Part shown: positions 7,782-19,902 of the stretch, piece by piece
How the letters are laid out: every line of letters starts with the position of its first letter
Position numbering within the stretch: position 1 is the first letter of the stretch
Assembly (NCBI GenBank): GCA_016938035.1
Contig: JAFGVK010000061.1
Coordinates: 1-64,000, forward strand
Source of the DNA: Deltaproteobacteria bacterium
Lineage (GTDB): Bacteria; Myxococcota_A; UBA796; GCA-2862545
DNA length: 64,000 bases
Direction of reading: 5' to 3'
The notes under the pieces: model-generated
Seen by the model: the letters and a program-made list of their open reading frames with translations, nothing else
Databases searched by the model: none
Told to the model about the DNA's origin: nothing
Position numbers and translations under genes: made by a program

Positions 7782-9401
7782 TCACCTGGAGGCGGAGAGG
7801 TGCCAGCGCTCCAGGTGGGACAGGGCGCCGCGCTCGTCCACCTCGACCCCGTCGACCCTGTCGCTCACCAGCACCAGCTCGTCGAGCCAGTAGAGGAACA
7901 GGTAGGGCTGATCCTCGTAGATCTTCGCCTGGACCTCGGCCCAGATCGGACCGGACCTCGCCGCGTCTGGCTCGCTCAGGCCCCGGTCGATCAGCGCGTC
8001 TACGTCAGGGTTGCAGTAGCCCACCACGTTGAATCCGCGATCGTCCCCCTCGGGGCACTGCCACAGGGCGGAGGGGTCCACATAGAGGCCGTCGGCCCAC
8101 CCCACCAGCACCGCGTCGTAGCGTCCCTTGCCGACGAGCCGGTACACTTGGTTGGGCGGCATCTGGATGATCTCCACCTCTACCCCCACCCTCAGCCATG
8201 CGGTCTGGAGGCGCTTCGCCATCAGGCGCCTCCGCTCGATACCCTCGGTGGTGACCACCTTGAAGTGGAAGGGGACCCCGTCCTTGTCGAGGATACCGTC
8301 CTTGTCGGCGTCGCCCCAGCCCGCCTCCGCCAGCAGCGCCCTGGCCTGGTCGGGCTTGAACTGGACCAGCTCGATGTTGTGGTTGTAGGCTGCGCAGAGG
8401 GAGGGGGGGATGGTGCCCACCGCGCGCTGTGCGTGGCACATCCCGGAGGCGTCGAGGAAGAGGTCCTTCTTGATCTGGTCCAGGTTCACCGCCTGGGCCA
8501 GCGCGGTCCTCACGCGGACGTCGCTGAACAGCGGGTTGCTGAGGTTCCACCCCAGGTAGTCGAGGTCGACCCCAGGCCGCACCTGCACGCGCAGGTTGGG
8601 GTTCGCCGCGATCAGGGCGTCCGCGTCGTGGACGTTGACCCCTGCCACCACGTCAACCTGCCCAGCGGCCAGCGCGGCGAGCCGGTCCTCATAGGAGGGG
8701 ATCACCCGGATCTCCACCTCTGCGAGCTGGGCCTGCGCCGCGGTCGGCCCGGAGAAGCGGGGGTTCGCGGCGAGCACGAGGCGCTGACCCGGCGCGTGCT
8801 CCGCCACCCGGAACGGGCCGCTCGACAGGGGGGTGAGGGTGAGGGGGCTCTGCCTCAGGGCGCTGGGGTCTACCCCGCTCAGCAGGTGGGCCGGCAGGAT
8901 GGTCAGGTCTGTGGTGTGGCCGATCTGCGTGTCCCGGTCATAGGCCTCCGAGAAGCGCCACTCGATGTGGTGGGGATCGAGCACCGCGGGGCGGCCCCCC
9001 GCCGTCATCCTCGCCACGTGCCCCGCCGCCGGGCTGTTGACCGCGGGGGTGGCCGCGAGCTCATAGGTGAAGGCGATGTCTGTCGCGTCGAGGGGCTCGC
9101 CGTCCTCCCAGCGGATGTCATCGCGCAGCCACATGGACAGGACCTTTCCGTCCGGTGACCACTGCCAGCGCTCCGCCAGGGCCGGCCCCTTCTTCAGCGA
9201 GCAGTCGAAATCGAGCTCCATCAGTGGATAGCTGATCGCCTGCATCACCTCCATCGCGAGGGAGGTCTCCGAGGTCACTGAGAGCAGGCTGTCCACGTCC
9301 TCAGCGACGGCAACCACCGCGCGCCCGGCGGGCGCGGGTGGGGCGACGGGAGGGGCGGAGGAGGCGCAACCGAGGAGGAGGCTCAGGAAGATCAGGTCCA
9401 T
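7782..9401 (-). CDS. Peptide/nickel-type ABC substrate-binding lipoprotein (SBP family 5)
   Basis: The 539-residue solute-binding protein resembles DppA/OppA. The N-terminus MDLIFLSLLLGC has a lipobox with the lipidated Cys at 12, but it is very short and has no positive charge. Family features include the ALAERWQWSPDGKVLSMWLR segment, RWEDGEPLDATDIAFTYE, the LTPLSSGPFRV..PGQRLVL region, DLDYLGWNLSNPLFSDVRVR, and a C-terminal QPYLFLYWLDELVLVSD. A DADKDGILDKDG loop resembles a calcium-binding EF-hand. No permease or ATPase genes are adjacent, so it may work with a distant transporter or as a sensor. GAGGTG precedes the ATG. It is divergent from the binding protein at 9494. Confidence 0.87.
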   Translation of the reverse strand: MDLIFLSLLLGCASSAPPVAPPAPAGRAVVAVAEDVDSLLSVTSETSLAMEVMQAISYPLMELDFDCSLKKGPALAERWQWSPDGKVLSMWLRDDIRWEDGEPLDATDIAFTYELAATPAVNSPAAGHVARMTAGGRPAVLDPHHIEWRFSEAYDRDTQIGHTTDLTILPAHLLSGVDPSALRQSPLTLTPLSSGPFRVAEHAPGQRLVLAANPRFSGPTAAQAQLAEVEIRVIPSYEDRLAALAAGQVDVVAGVNVHDADALIAANPNLRVQVRPGVDLDYLGWNLSNPLFSDVRVRTALAQAVNLDQIKKDLFLDASGMCHAQRAVGTIPPSLCAAYNHNIELVQFKPDQARALLAEAGWGDADKDGILDKDGVPFHFKVVTTEGIERRRLMAKRLQTAWLRVGVEVEIIQMPPNQVYRLVGKGRYDAVLVGWADGLYVDPSALWQCPEGDDRGFNVVGYCNPDVDALIDRGLSEPDAARSGPIWAEVQAKIYEDQPYLFLYWLDELVLVSDRVDGVEVDERGALSHLERWHLSASR

Positions 9402-9493
9402 CGTTCACCTCAAGCGGTGTGGGCTGGGTCCGAGAGTGATAGGAAAGTACAATAAGCGCTGACGATCCCAGACACCACGCAGAGGAAGCGATC

Positions 9494-10600
9494 GTGTTTC
9501 GCAGGTTCCTCCTCATCGCCGCAGTCGCGAGCCAGACCGCAGGCGCGAGCCCGCCGGAGGTGACGCCTCGCGCGGACGCATCCCCCGAGCCGTGGCGGGT
9601 GGGGGTGCTGCTGTGGTCCATGAACATCCCGGGTCAGGTGGCGATGCGCGACGGGCTTGTCGCCAGGTCGGAGTCGCTGCAGGCGGAGGCGCGCGCGCGC
9701 GGGGGGCGGGAGGTCTCCCTGGACATCAAGGTCGCCGGGGACGGTGTGGTGGGGATCGAGCGGCAGATCGCCCAGATGGTGGAGATGGTCGAGGCTCGCC
9801 CCGATCTGATCATCGTTCAGCCCACCGACAGCGCGGCGCTCTCGGAGCCGCTGCTGCGCGCCAACGCGCTGGGGGTGCCGGTCATCGCCTTCGATCAGTA
9901 CGTCAGTCGCGGCACCCTCGCCTCCTACATCACCTCCGACAACTATCAGGCGGGCTGGCTCGATGGGGAGTACATCGCGTGGCGCTTTCCGGACGACAGG
10001 CCGATCCGCCTGATCTTGGTGGAGTACCCGGTGGTGTCCTCCACCGTGGAGCGGGTGGACGGGTTCATGGACGCCCTGGCCCAGCTCCACCAGCCCTACG
10101 AGGTGCTGAAGACCTACCAGGCTGTTGAGCCCGTCAAGGGGAAGGAGGTGGGGCGGCAGCTCCTGTCAGACTTCCCCGTGCGAGGGAGCGTGGACGTGGT
10201 CTTTACCGTAAACGACGGGGGCGGCGTTGCGCTGGCGGAGGAGCTGCGCCAGGCGGGCCGCACGGAGATCTCCATCGCCACCATCGATGGAGATCCCGCG
10301 TCCGTCGCCAGCGTCAGGGAGGAGAGCCTCACCGTGGTGGACTCCGCCCAGTTCTGCTGGCAGATGGGCGCGGTGGCGATGGAGACGGGGGCGAGGCTCC
10401 TGAGTGGCGAGGACGTGGAGGCCACCATCTTGATCCCTGTGTTCCCGGTCACGCGCGAGACACAGGACGTCTACAGCGGGTGGTACGGTCCGGTCCCCGT
10501 CCCCTACGAGAAGCCGTGGCCCAGCCCCCACCCCATCTGGAAGTGGGAGACGGCGAGCAAGGGCGCCCGCCCCCCGTCCGACAGAGCGGGCCTTGAGTAG
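9494..10600 (+). CDS. Periplasmic binding protein, sugar/LuxP-like type
   Basis: The 368-residue type 1 periplasmic binding protein has an N-terminal signal peptide (MFRRFLLIAAVASQTAGA). The first domain starts VGVLLWSMNIPGQVAMRDGL, followed by PDLIIVQPTDSAALSEPLL, GVPVIAFDQYVSRG and YITSDNYQAGWLDGEYIAW, as in ribose- or autoinducer-binding proteins. The second domain includes VDVVFTVNDGGGVALAEEL and ISIATIDGDPASV. It starts at GTG 13 bases after AGAGGAAG. Its stop lies inside the first codons of the downstream histidine kinase (8-bp overlap), and no ABC transporter genes are adjacent. It is therefore more likely the ligand-binding partner of that kinase than a transport component. The ligand is unknown. 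Confidence 0.88.
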   Translation: MFRRFLLIAAVASQTAGASPPEVTPRADASPEPWRVGVLLWSMNIPGQVAMRDGLVARSESLQAEARARGGREVSLDIKVAGDGVVGIERQIAQMVEMVEARPDLIIVQPTDSAALSEPLLRANALGVPVIAFDQYVSRGTLASYITSDNYQAGWLDGEYIAWRFPDDRPIRLILVEYPVVSSTVERVDGFMDALAQLHQPYEVLKTYQAVEPVKGKEVGRQLLSDFPVRGSVDVVFTVNDGGGVALAEELRQAGRTEISIATIDGDPASVASVREESLTVVDSAQFCWQMGAVAMETGARLLSGEDVEATILIPVFPVTRETQDVYSGWYGPVPVPYEKPWPSPHPIWKWETASKGARPPSDRAGLE

Positions 10601-12665
10601 GCGCCTCGACGCGGTGTTCCGGAGCTTCTCAGTGAGAATCTTCGGTATTTTTGGCGCGCTCGTCCTGAGCATCAACCTGTTGATGCTCCTCGGGGGTGCG
10701 TGGACCCAGTACCGGGACCAGAGCGAAGAGGTGAGCCGGCTGGCGCTCACGGTGACCGAGACCCTCGCCTTCTCTGTCCGGCGGGTGAGCGTCGCTGGCA
10801 AATACCACACCAGGCTGCTGGTGGAGGATCTCGCGCGCGAGCAGCAGGCTATCCACTACATCGCGGTCCAGGAGACCTCTGGGCTGATCTTTGCCCACTC
10901 GGATCCCGCTCAAAATGGCCTGTACGACACCAGCGAACAGGCGACCGCGGCCCTGACGGTCGCGCAGGGGAAGGAGCACCTCGTCCAGGACTACTACCTC
11001 GACGGCGCGCACCTGCGAGAGGTGGACGTGCCCTTCGTCAGCGGCTACGGCGATCAGGTGCTGGGGGTGGTCCGGGTTGGGATCGCGCTCGATGAGCTCG
11101 ACCGCAAGCTCGCCGACCACCTCCGGATCTACTTCCTCCTGGGGACGCTGCTCGCGGCCTTCTCGGTGGCGCTCATCGTGGCCGCGAGTCACTATTTCGG
11201 CGCCCCCATGCAGCGCATGGCGCAGACGCTCCAGGGGATCCTGGCGCACGCCCCCCTCGCGATCCTGGTGCAGGACTCCCACAAGGGCCTGCGTCACGTC
11301 AACCCGAGGTTCCGAGACCTGTACCGCGAGGTGGACGCTGGCCCCGAGGCGCTGATGCGCGAGCTAGAGGGGCTCCCCCTCGCGGACGCGGCGGCGGAGC
11401 GGGTGGAGGTCTCGCTGCGGGTGAGCGGCCACGAGCGGAGCTTCATCGCGACGCGCTTTCCGGTGGAGTACGCCGCAGATGGGAGCCTGCTGTCCATCGG
11501 CACCATGCTCCTCGACGTCACCGCCGCGCGCGATGTGGAGGAGCAGCTCCGGCAGTCGCAGAAGATCGAGGCGATGGGGCAGCTCGCGGGGGGGATCGCG
11601 CACGACTTCAACAACCTGCTCACCGGGATCATCGGCTTCGCGGACATGGCGATCGCGGAGGAGCCCAGCGAGGCGGTGCAGGAGCACCTCCAGACCATCC
11701 GCCGCACCGGCGAGCGCGCCTCGGAGTTGACGCGACAGATCCTTGCCTTTAGCCGGAAGCAGATCATCGACAGGCGTCCGCTGGACCTCTCCCAGGTGGT
11801 GCTCGGCATGCAGCGCCTGCTGGTGAGGGTGATCTCCGAGAGCTTCTCGGTGCAGACCCGCCTGAGCAAGGGCGTGGTGGTGCTGGCGGACCAGTCTCAG
11901 GTGGAGCAGGTGCTGCTCAATTTGGTCACCAACGCGCAGGACGCGATGCGGGGCTCGGGGAACATCGTCCTCTACACCGGGGTGGAGCCCCTGCCGCACC
12001 TGCAGGATGGTCCGAGGTTTGGGGTGCTCAGGGTCACGGACACCGGCGAGGGGATCCCCTCCGCGGTGTTGCCTCACATCTTCGAGCCCTTCTTCACCAC
12101 CAAGGTGGTGGGGAAGGGCACCGGCTTGGGCCTCTCCACCGTGTACGGCATCGTCAAGCAGCACGCCGGAGAGATCCTCGTAGACTCGTCTCCCGAGGTG
12201 ACCTCGTTCTCGGTCTACCTCCCCCTCGCCAACGCGGGGCCGGCGGAGGCCCGTGAGGCCAGCGAGGACCAGGCGGAGCCTGTCGCGCGCCCTCCTCGCG
12301 GAGAGCTGGTGCTGCTTGTGGAGGACGAGCCGCTGGTGAGGCGGCTGCTGCTCCGCATCCTGCAGGGCGCCGGCTACAGGGTCGTGGTGGCAGAGCACGG
12401 GCTGGACGCGGTGGAGGTCTTCAAGGCGCGCCATGAGGAGATCGACGTGGTGCTGATGGACGTGATGATGCCTCAGCTCAACGGGAAGGAGGCCTGGGCG
12501 AGGATGCGGGGGATCTCCGCCTCTGCCAAGGTGATCTTCATGAGCGGCTACACCGCCGACATCATCCACGAGCACGGGGACAGGGACACGACCTTCGCCT
12601 TCCTGTCCAAGCCTGTGACGCGCGACGCGCTGCTCAGCAAGCTGCAGCAGGTGCTCAGGGGCTGA
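10593..12665 (+). CDS. Hybrid sensor histidine kinase
   Basis: This 690-residue membrane sensor kinase has TM1 at about 14-35, a periplasmic sensor of about 145 residues, TM2 at about 179-199, a PAS-like cytoplasmic domain (about 212-312), a HisKA domain with phospho-accepting His337 (GQLAGGIAHDFNNLLTG), and a HATPase_c domain. The ATPase N box is LLNLVTNAQDAM and its G boxes are DTGEGIP and GKGTGLGLSTVYGIV. A C-terminal receiver domain (571-690) has phospho-acceptor Asp623 (VLMDVMMPQLNG) and conserved Lys673. The start is TTG at 10593, coupled to the binding-protein stop; a GTG at 10613 is out of frame and was discounted. No DNA-binding output is present, so a separate phosphotransfer partner is expected. 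Its end overlaps convergent prmC by 11 bp. Confidence 0.93.
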   Translation: MSRRLDAVFRSFSVRIFGIFGALVLSINLLMLLGGAWTQYRDQSEEVSRLALTVTETLAFSVRRVSVAGKYHTRLLVEDLAREQQAIHYIAVQETSGLIFAHSDPAQNGLYDTSEQATAALTVAQGKEHLVQDYYLDGAHLREVDVPFVSGYGDQVLGVVRVGIALDELDRKLADHLRIYFLLGTLLAAFSVALIVAASHYFGAPMQRMAQTLQGILAHAPLAILVQDSHKGLRHVNPRFRDLYREVDAGPEALMRELEGLPLADAAAERVEVSLRVSGHERSFIATRFPVEYAADGSLLSIGTMLLDVTAARDVEEQLRQSQKIEAMGQLAGGIAHDFNNLLTGIIGFADMAIAEEPSEAVQEHLQTIRRTGERASELTRQILAFSRKQIIDRRPLDLSQVVLGMQRLLVRVISESFSVQTRLSKGVVVLADQSQVEQVLLNLVTNAQDAMRGSGNIVLYTGVEPLPHLQDGPRFGVLRVTDTGEGIPSAVLPHIFEPFFTTKVVGKGTGLGLSTVYGIVKQHAGEILVDSSPEVTSFSVYLPLANAGPAEAREASEDQAEPVARPPRGELVLLVEDEPLVRRLLLRILQGAGYRVVVAEHGLDAVEVFKARHEEIDVVLMDVMMPQLNGKEAWARMRGISASAKVIFMSGYTADIIHEHGDRDTTFAFLSKPVTRDALLSKLQQVLRG

Positions 12666-13506
12666 TCGGGCCGCCCACCACCCGCTCCACGCCGCCGAGG
12701 TCGCTCCACCGGCGGGGCGAGGCCAGGCCGTGCTGCCGAAAGATGGACGCCACCGCGTCCGCCTGGCCCATTCCAAGCTCGACCAGCACCCCCTGGCGCG
12801 CCCGCGCGAGGCCCTGGGGGATCAGGCGGCGGTACACGTCCAGGCCGTCCGCGCCCCCGTCTAGCGCGAGCCGCGGCTCGTGCTGGCTCACCTCTGGCTG
12901 GAGACCGTCCAGCTCGCCGCTGGGGATGTAGGGAGGGTTCGAGAGCACCCAGTCCACCGGTCGGTGGGGGGGGATCGGGCTCAGCAGATCGCCCAGGAGC
13001 ACCGCCACCCGTCGCTCAAGCCCCAGCCTGCGGACGTTCTCCTTGGTCGCGGCGATCGCCGCTGGCGAGACGTCTGTGGCAAAGAGCCGCACCTCTGGGC
13101 GCGCGACCGCCAGGGCCAGCCCTATCGCCCCGGTCCCGCACCCCACATCGGCGATGTAGACCGGCTCTTCGGAGCGCGGGATCACCGCGAGCGCCGCCTC
13201 GACCAGGGTCTCCGTGTCAGGGCGCGGCACGAGCACCCCGACGGGTGTGTGAAGCTCGATCGCGTGAAACCCCCGCTCGCCGAGGATCCAGTACAGCGGC
13301 TCCCGCGATCCCCGCCGGCTGACGTCTGGGCGCATCGCCGCGAGCTCCGCGTCGCCGAGCGGCTGGTCCAGGCTCAGGTACAGGTGGAGGCGATCGACCC
13401 CCATGTGCTTGCAGAGGAGCAGCTCGGTGTCGAGGCGCGGGGTGTCAATGCCGCGGCTCTTGAGGAAGCGGGTTGTGCGTTCAAGCACCTCCCCCACCGT
13501 GATCAC
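12655..13506 (-). CDS. prmC: Release factor glutamine methyltransferase
   Basis: It methylates the Gln of the GGQ motif in peptide release factors, using SAM. The 283-residue protein has the N-terminal helical domain ending in [17 protein letters not shown], then [16 protein letters not shown], the SAM loop [16 protein letters not shown], and the catalytic [14 protein letters not shown] motif with NPPY. The GTG start overlaps the prfA stop (GTGA), the classic prfA-prmC pairing of substrate and modifying enzyme. Its 3' end overlaps the convergent histidine kinase by 11 bp. Confidence 0.96.
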   Translation of the reverse strand: MITVGEVLERTTRFLKSRGIDTPRLDTELLLCKHMGVDRLHLYLSLDQPLGDAELAAMRPDVSRRGSREPLYWILGERGFHAIELHTPVGVLVPRPDTETLVEAALAVIPRSEEPVYIADVGCGTGAIGLALAVARPEVRLFATDVSPAAIAATKENVRRLGLERRVAVLLGDLLSPIPPHRPVDWVLSNPPYIPSGELDGLQPEVSQHEPRLALDGGADGLDVYRRLIPQGLARARQGVLVELGMGQADAVASIFRQHGLASPRRWSDLGGVERVVGGPISP

Positions 13507-14594
13507 GCCAGCCCCTCTGCCTTGAGCAGCTCCGCCTGCCGGGCGGTGGCGAGCCCGTCGACCAGCTCGTCGAGATCCCCCATCATCACCCGATCCAGCT
13601 TGTAGAGGGTGAGGTTGATGCGGTGATCGGTGATGCGGTTCTGCGGGTAGTTATAGGTGCGGATGCGCTCGGAGCGGTCGCCACTCCCGACCATCGCCTT
13701 GCGGGCTGCCGCCTCCTCCGCGTGCTTGGCGTCCTGCTCCACCTCGAGCAGGCGGGCTTTGAGCACCCGCATCGCCTTGTCCTTGTTCTTGAGCTGAGAC
13801 TTCTCGTCCTGGCACTGGACGGTGGTGCCGGTGGGGATGTGGACGATGCGCACCGCTGAGTCGGTGGTGTTGACGGACTGGCCGCCAGGTCCGCCGGCGC
13901 GCATGGTGTCGATGCGGAGGTCCTTCGCCTCGATCTTGATCTCAACCTCGTCCGGCTCTGGCAGCACCGCGACCGTGGCGGCGGAGGTGTGGATGCGCCC
14001 CTGCGCCTCGGTGAGCGGGACCCGCTGGACGCGGTGCACCCCGCCCTCGTAGCGGAACAGGTTGTAGGCCTCGTCGCCGCGGATGGAGGCGATGATCTCC
14101 TTGTAGCCCTGTGCCGTCTTCCCCACCGCGCCCACCGTCACCACGTTGGTCGAGACCACGTCGAGCTTCAGCCCGCGGGTCTCGGCGAAGCGGGTGTACA
14201 TCTTGAACAGGTCCCCGGCGAAGAGGGCCGCCTCGTCGCCGCCAGTGCCGGCGCGGATCTCGATCAGCAGCGGCCGCCCCTCGTAGGGATCGGTGGGGAG
14301 CAGCAGCAGCTTCAGGGCGTCGCTCGTCTTCTCCAGCGACTCCTCCAGCGCGCCGAGCTCCTCCTTGGCCATCTGGCGGATGTCGTCGTCGTCGTCGTGG
14401 AGCAGCTCGCGGTTGTCGGCGATCTGTGCCTCGAGGTCGCGGTATTGCCGCCACGCCTCCACGATCTTCCCGACGTGGCGCCGCTCGCGGGAGATGTCGC
14501 CCAGGCGGCGGGTGTCCCTGGTGACCTCTGGGTCCATCAGCTGCGCGTCCAGCGCCTCCAGGCGCTCCTCTATGCCTTCCAGCTTGTCAAACAC
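13503..14594 (-). CDS. prfA: Peptide chain release factor 1
   Basis: It terminates translation at UAA/UAG. The 363-residue protein starts at GTG, with GGAG upstream, and lacks the unrelated leader seen in the longer open frame. Residues 110-122 contain [13 protein letters not shown]. The decoding region is [19 protein letters not shown], which fits RF1 rather than RF2 (no Ser-Pro-Phe). The peptidyl-hydrolysis motif [20 protein letters not shown] carries Gly-Gly-Gln at 237-239, the target of the PrmC encoded immediately downstream. Confidence 0.97.
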   Translation of the reverse strand: MFDKLEGIEERLEALDAQLMDPEVTRDTRRLGDISRERRHVGKIVEAWRQYRDLEAQIADNRELLHDDDDDIRQMAKEELGALEESLEKTSDALKLLLLPTDPYEGRPLLIEIRAGTGGDEAALFAGDLFKMYTRFAETRGLKLDVVSTNVVTVGAVGKTAQGYKEIIASIRGDEAYNLFRYEGGVHRVQRVPLTEAQGRIHTSAATVAVLPEPDEVEIKIEAKDLRIDTMRAGGPGGQSVNTTDSAVRIVHIPTGTTVQCQDEKSQLKNKDKAMRVLKARLLEVEQDAKHAEEAAARKAMVGSGDRSERIRTYNYPQNRITDHRINLTLYKLDRVMMGDLDELVDGLATARQAELLKAEGLA

Positions 14595-14633
14595 GGTGGC
14601 TCTCCAGCTCGAACTCAAGGTGCAAGGGGTATG

Positions 14634-14685
14634 AAAAAACCCCGAAAACATCGACCCCAAAGTGCAAAGGGCGACGTTCTCGGGG
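14634..14685 (-). terminator. Rho-independent terminator after rpmE
   Basis: Read on the minus strand, CCCCGAGAAC pairs with GTTTTCGGGG (one G-U pair) around a loop of about 26 bases, followed directly by a run of six T. It lies 31 bases past the rpmE stop and upstream of prfA, so it should separate the rho/rpmE and prfA/prmC units. The loop is longer than ideal, and a nested GACCCC/GGGGTC pairing is also possible. Confidence 0.6.
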
Positions 14686-14715
14686 TCCTGTGAGGAGCGC
14701 GTGGTCGCGGTGCGA

Positions 14716-14982
14716 CTACTCGGCCTCCGCCGCCGCGGGATCCTTGAAGCCGTACTTCTGGTAGAAGCGCTCGACCCGGCCAGCGGTGTCGAGGAGCTTC
14801 TGGGTGCCGGTGTAGAAGGGGTGCGACTGGGAGGAGATGTCCATACGGATCAGTGGGTACTCCTTCCCCTCATACTCGGTGGTCTCCTTGGAGGAGGCCG
14901 CGGAGCGGGTCAGGAACTCGAAGCCGTTGGACACGTCCCGGAAGACGACGAACCGGTACTCGGGGTGGATGTCTGCTTGCAT
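14716..14982 (-). CDS. rpmE: 50S ribosomal protein bL31, type B (zinc-free)
   Basis: This 88-residue large-subunit protein begins [16 protein letters not shown], with [20 protein letters not shown] further on, the type B (C-minus) signature. The CxxC zinc-binding pairs of type A bL31 are absent; type B forms are often made under zinc limitation when both exist. Here it sits at the conserved rho-rpmE-prfA locus and may be the only copy. It starts 47 bases after the rho-like gene. Confidence 0.95.
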   Translation of the reverse strand: MQADIHPEYRFVVFRDVSNGFEFLTRSAASSKETTEYEGKEYPLIRMDISSQSHPFYTGTQKLLDTAGRVERFYQKYGFKDPAAAEAE

Positions 14983-15029
14983 AATGCTCTCCAGGCTGCG
15001 TCCGTGAAAGGGGACGGGCTGACTCGTGC

Positions 15030-16265
15030 CTAATGCCCCGAAGGGCCGCTGCTGTCAAGCGCACCGCCGGCGAGCCGCTCGAGGAGCTTTGCCGCGTCCT
15101 CCAGGTGATCTCCGGTGAGGGCGCGGCGCCAGGCGCCTCGCTCGGTCTGCTCTTCGGGGGTGAGGAGCAGATCTTCGCGCAGGGTGCCAGAGTGGCGCAC
15201 GTCGATAGGTGGGAAGATGCCGCGATCGGCCACGTCGCGCGCGAGGACCACCTCCCAGTTGGCGACGTCACGGAGGTCCTCGTAGAGCACCCGGTCGGCG
15301 CGGGCGGTCGCGCCCTCACCCACAAGGCCGATGATGGTGAGGGAGCCGCCCTCCTGGATCGCGCGCGCCGCGCCCATGTAGCGCCGGAGCCTGTGGAGGG
15401 CGGCGGCGTCCACCCCGCCGATGTCCCGGCCGGTGGAGGGGATCTCAGCGATGCAGGCCCGGAGCAGCCGCGAGAGGGAGTCCACCACCAGCACCACGTT
15501 CTCGCCTTGCTCGACCTGTCGCCGCGCCCGCTCGAACACGATCTCCGCGACCTGCAGGTGGCGGGCCCAGGTCTCGTCGAAGGGGGTGGCGATCACCTCC
15601 ACCTCGTGGGCGGCGCGCCAGGTGTGGATCTCCTCGGGGCGCTCGCCCACCAGCAGTATGGTGACCTGGAGGTCCTCCTCGCCTGCCAGGGTGTGCACCA
15701 GCGCCCGGAGCAGCTTGTGCTTGCCCGTGCGGGGCGGGATCTGGATGATCGCCCGCTGCCCGAGGCCCATGGGGGCTACGTAGTCAATGGCGCGAAGGAA
15801 GGGGTTCTGCCAGAGGTCGATGCGATCGTCTGGGTAGACCGAGGTGAGCTGATCAAAGGTGATCGGCTTGAAATCAGGATCGTTGCTTGGATCCTGCCCG
15901 TTGAGGGTCTCTACTCGGAGCAGCGCCTCGAAGTTCTCGCCCGCCTTGGGGGCACGGACCTGCCCGATCACCGAGTCTCCGGTGCGCATCTTGAAGCGCC
16001 GGATCTGGCTCTGGGAGACGTAGATGTCTCCCTCGCCGGGGAGGTAGTTGTTGGTCGCCGAGCGGAGGAAGCCGAAGCCCTCGCCGTGGACCTCGAGCAC
16101 GCCGTGCCCGATACGCACCTGGTTCTGCTGTCCGTAGGCCTGGAGGATGGCGCGGATCAGCCCCTGACGTCCGAGGGCAATATCGGCGGTGATGCCGTAA
16201 TTACCCGCGATCTCGACGAGCTCCTCGGGAGAGGCGCTGTGGAGAGATGAGAAATTGAGGGACAT
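15030..16265 (-). CDS. rho: Divergent transcription termination factor Rho
   Basis: At 411 aa it is close to the length of classical Rho (419 aa in E. coli). The N-terminal RNA-binding region is well kept ([15 protein letters not shown] at 55-69, [20 protein letters not shown] at 80-99). The motor domain keeps [19 protein letters not shown] and [14 protein letters not shown] but departs at key places. The Walker A end reads PPRTGKH (177-183) where Rho normally has GKT; the catalytic Glu in GERPEE is kept; and two arginines used for ATP contacts across subunits (Arg353 and Arg366 in E. coli numbering, from memory) align with Gly349 and Leu362. ATPase activity may be weakened or lost. The ATG at 16265 was chosen at the start of Rho homology. 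It could be a paralogue, with a true Rho elsewhere. Confidence 0.85.
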   Translation of the reverse strand: MSLNFSSLHSASPEELVEIAGNYGITADIALGRQGLIRAILQAYGQQNQVRIGHGVLEVHGEGFGFLRSATNNYLPGEGDIYVSQSQIRRFKMRTGDSVIGQVRAPKAGENFEALLRVETLNGQDPSNDPDFKPITFDQLTSVYPDDRIDLWQNPFLRAIDYVAPMGLGQRAIIQIPPRTGKHKLLRALVHTLAGEEDLQVTILLVGERPEEIHTWRAAHEVEVIATPFDETWARHLQVAEIVFERARRQVEQGENVVLVVDSLSRLLRACIAEIPSTGRDIGGVDAAALHRLRRYMGAARAIQEGGSLTIIGLVGEGATARADRVLYEDLRDVANWEVVLARDVADRGIFPPIDVRHSGTLREDLLLTPEEQTERGAWRRALTGDHLEDAAKLLERLAGGALDSSGPSGH

Positions 16266-16402
16266 GGAGTTTCCGGGATGGAGCCGGGGCTTGATGCCCC
16301 GGGGGGAGGAGGTGTGAGCGCAACCTGTGCCTGCGCTCGTGGTCGGACCGAGTCTAGCGCGTTCCATTCAAGGGGAAAAGCCCATCACCCGCGGGTTTAG
16401 GC

Positions 16403-19898
<3,496 letters not shown>

Positions 19899-19902
<4 letters not shown>

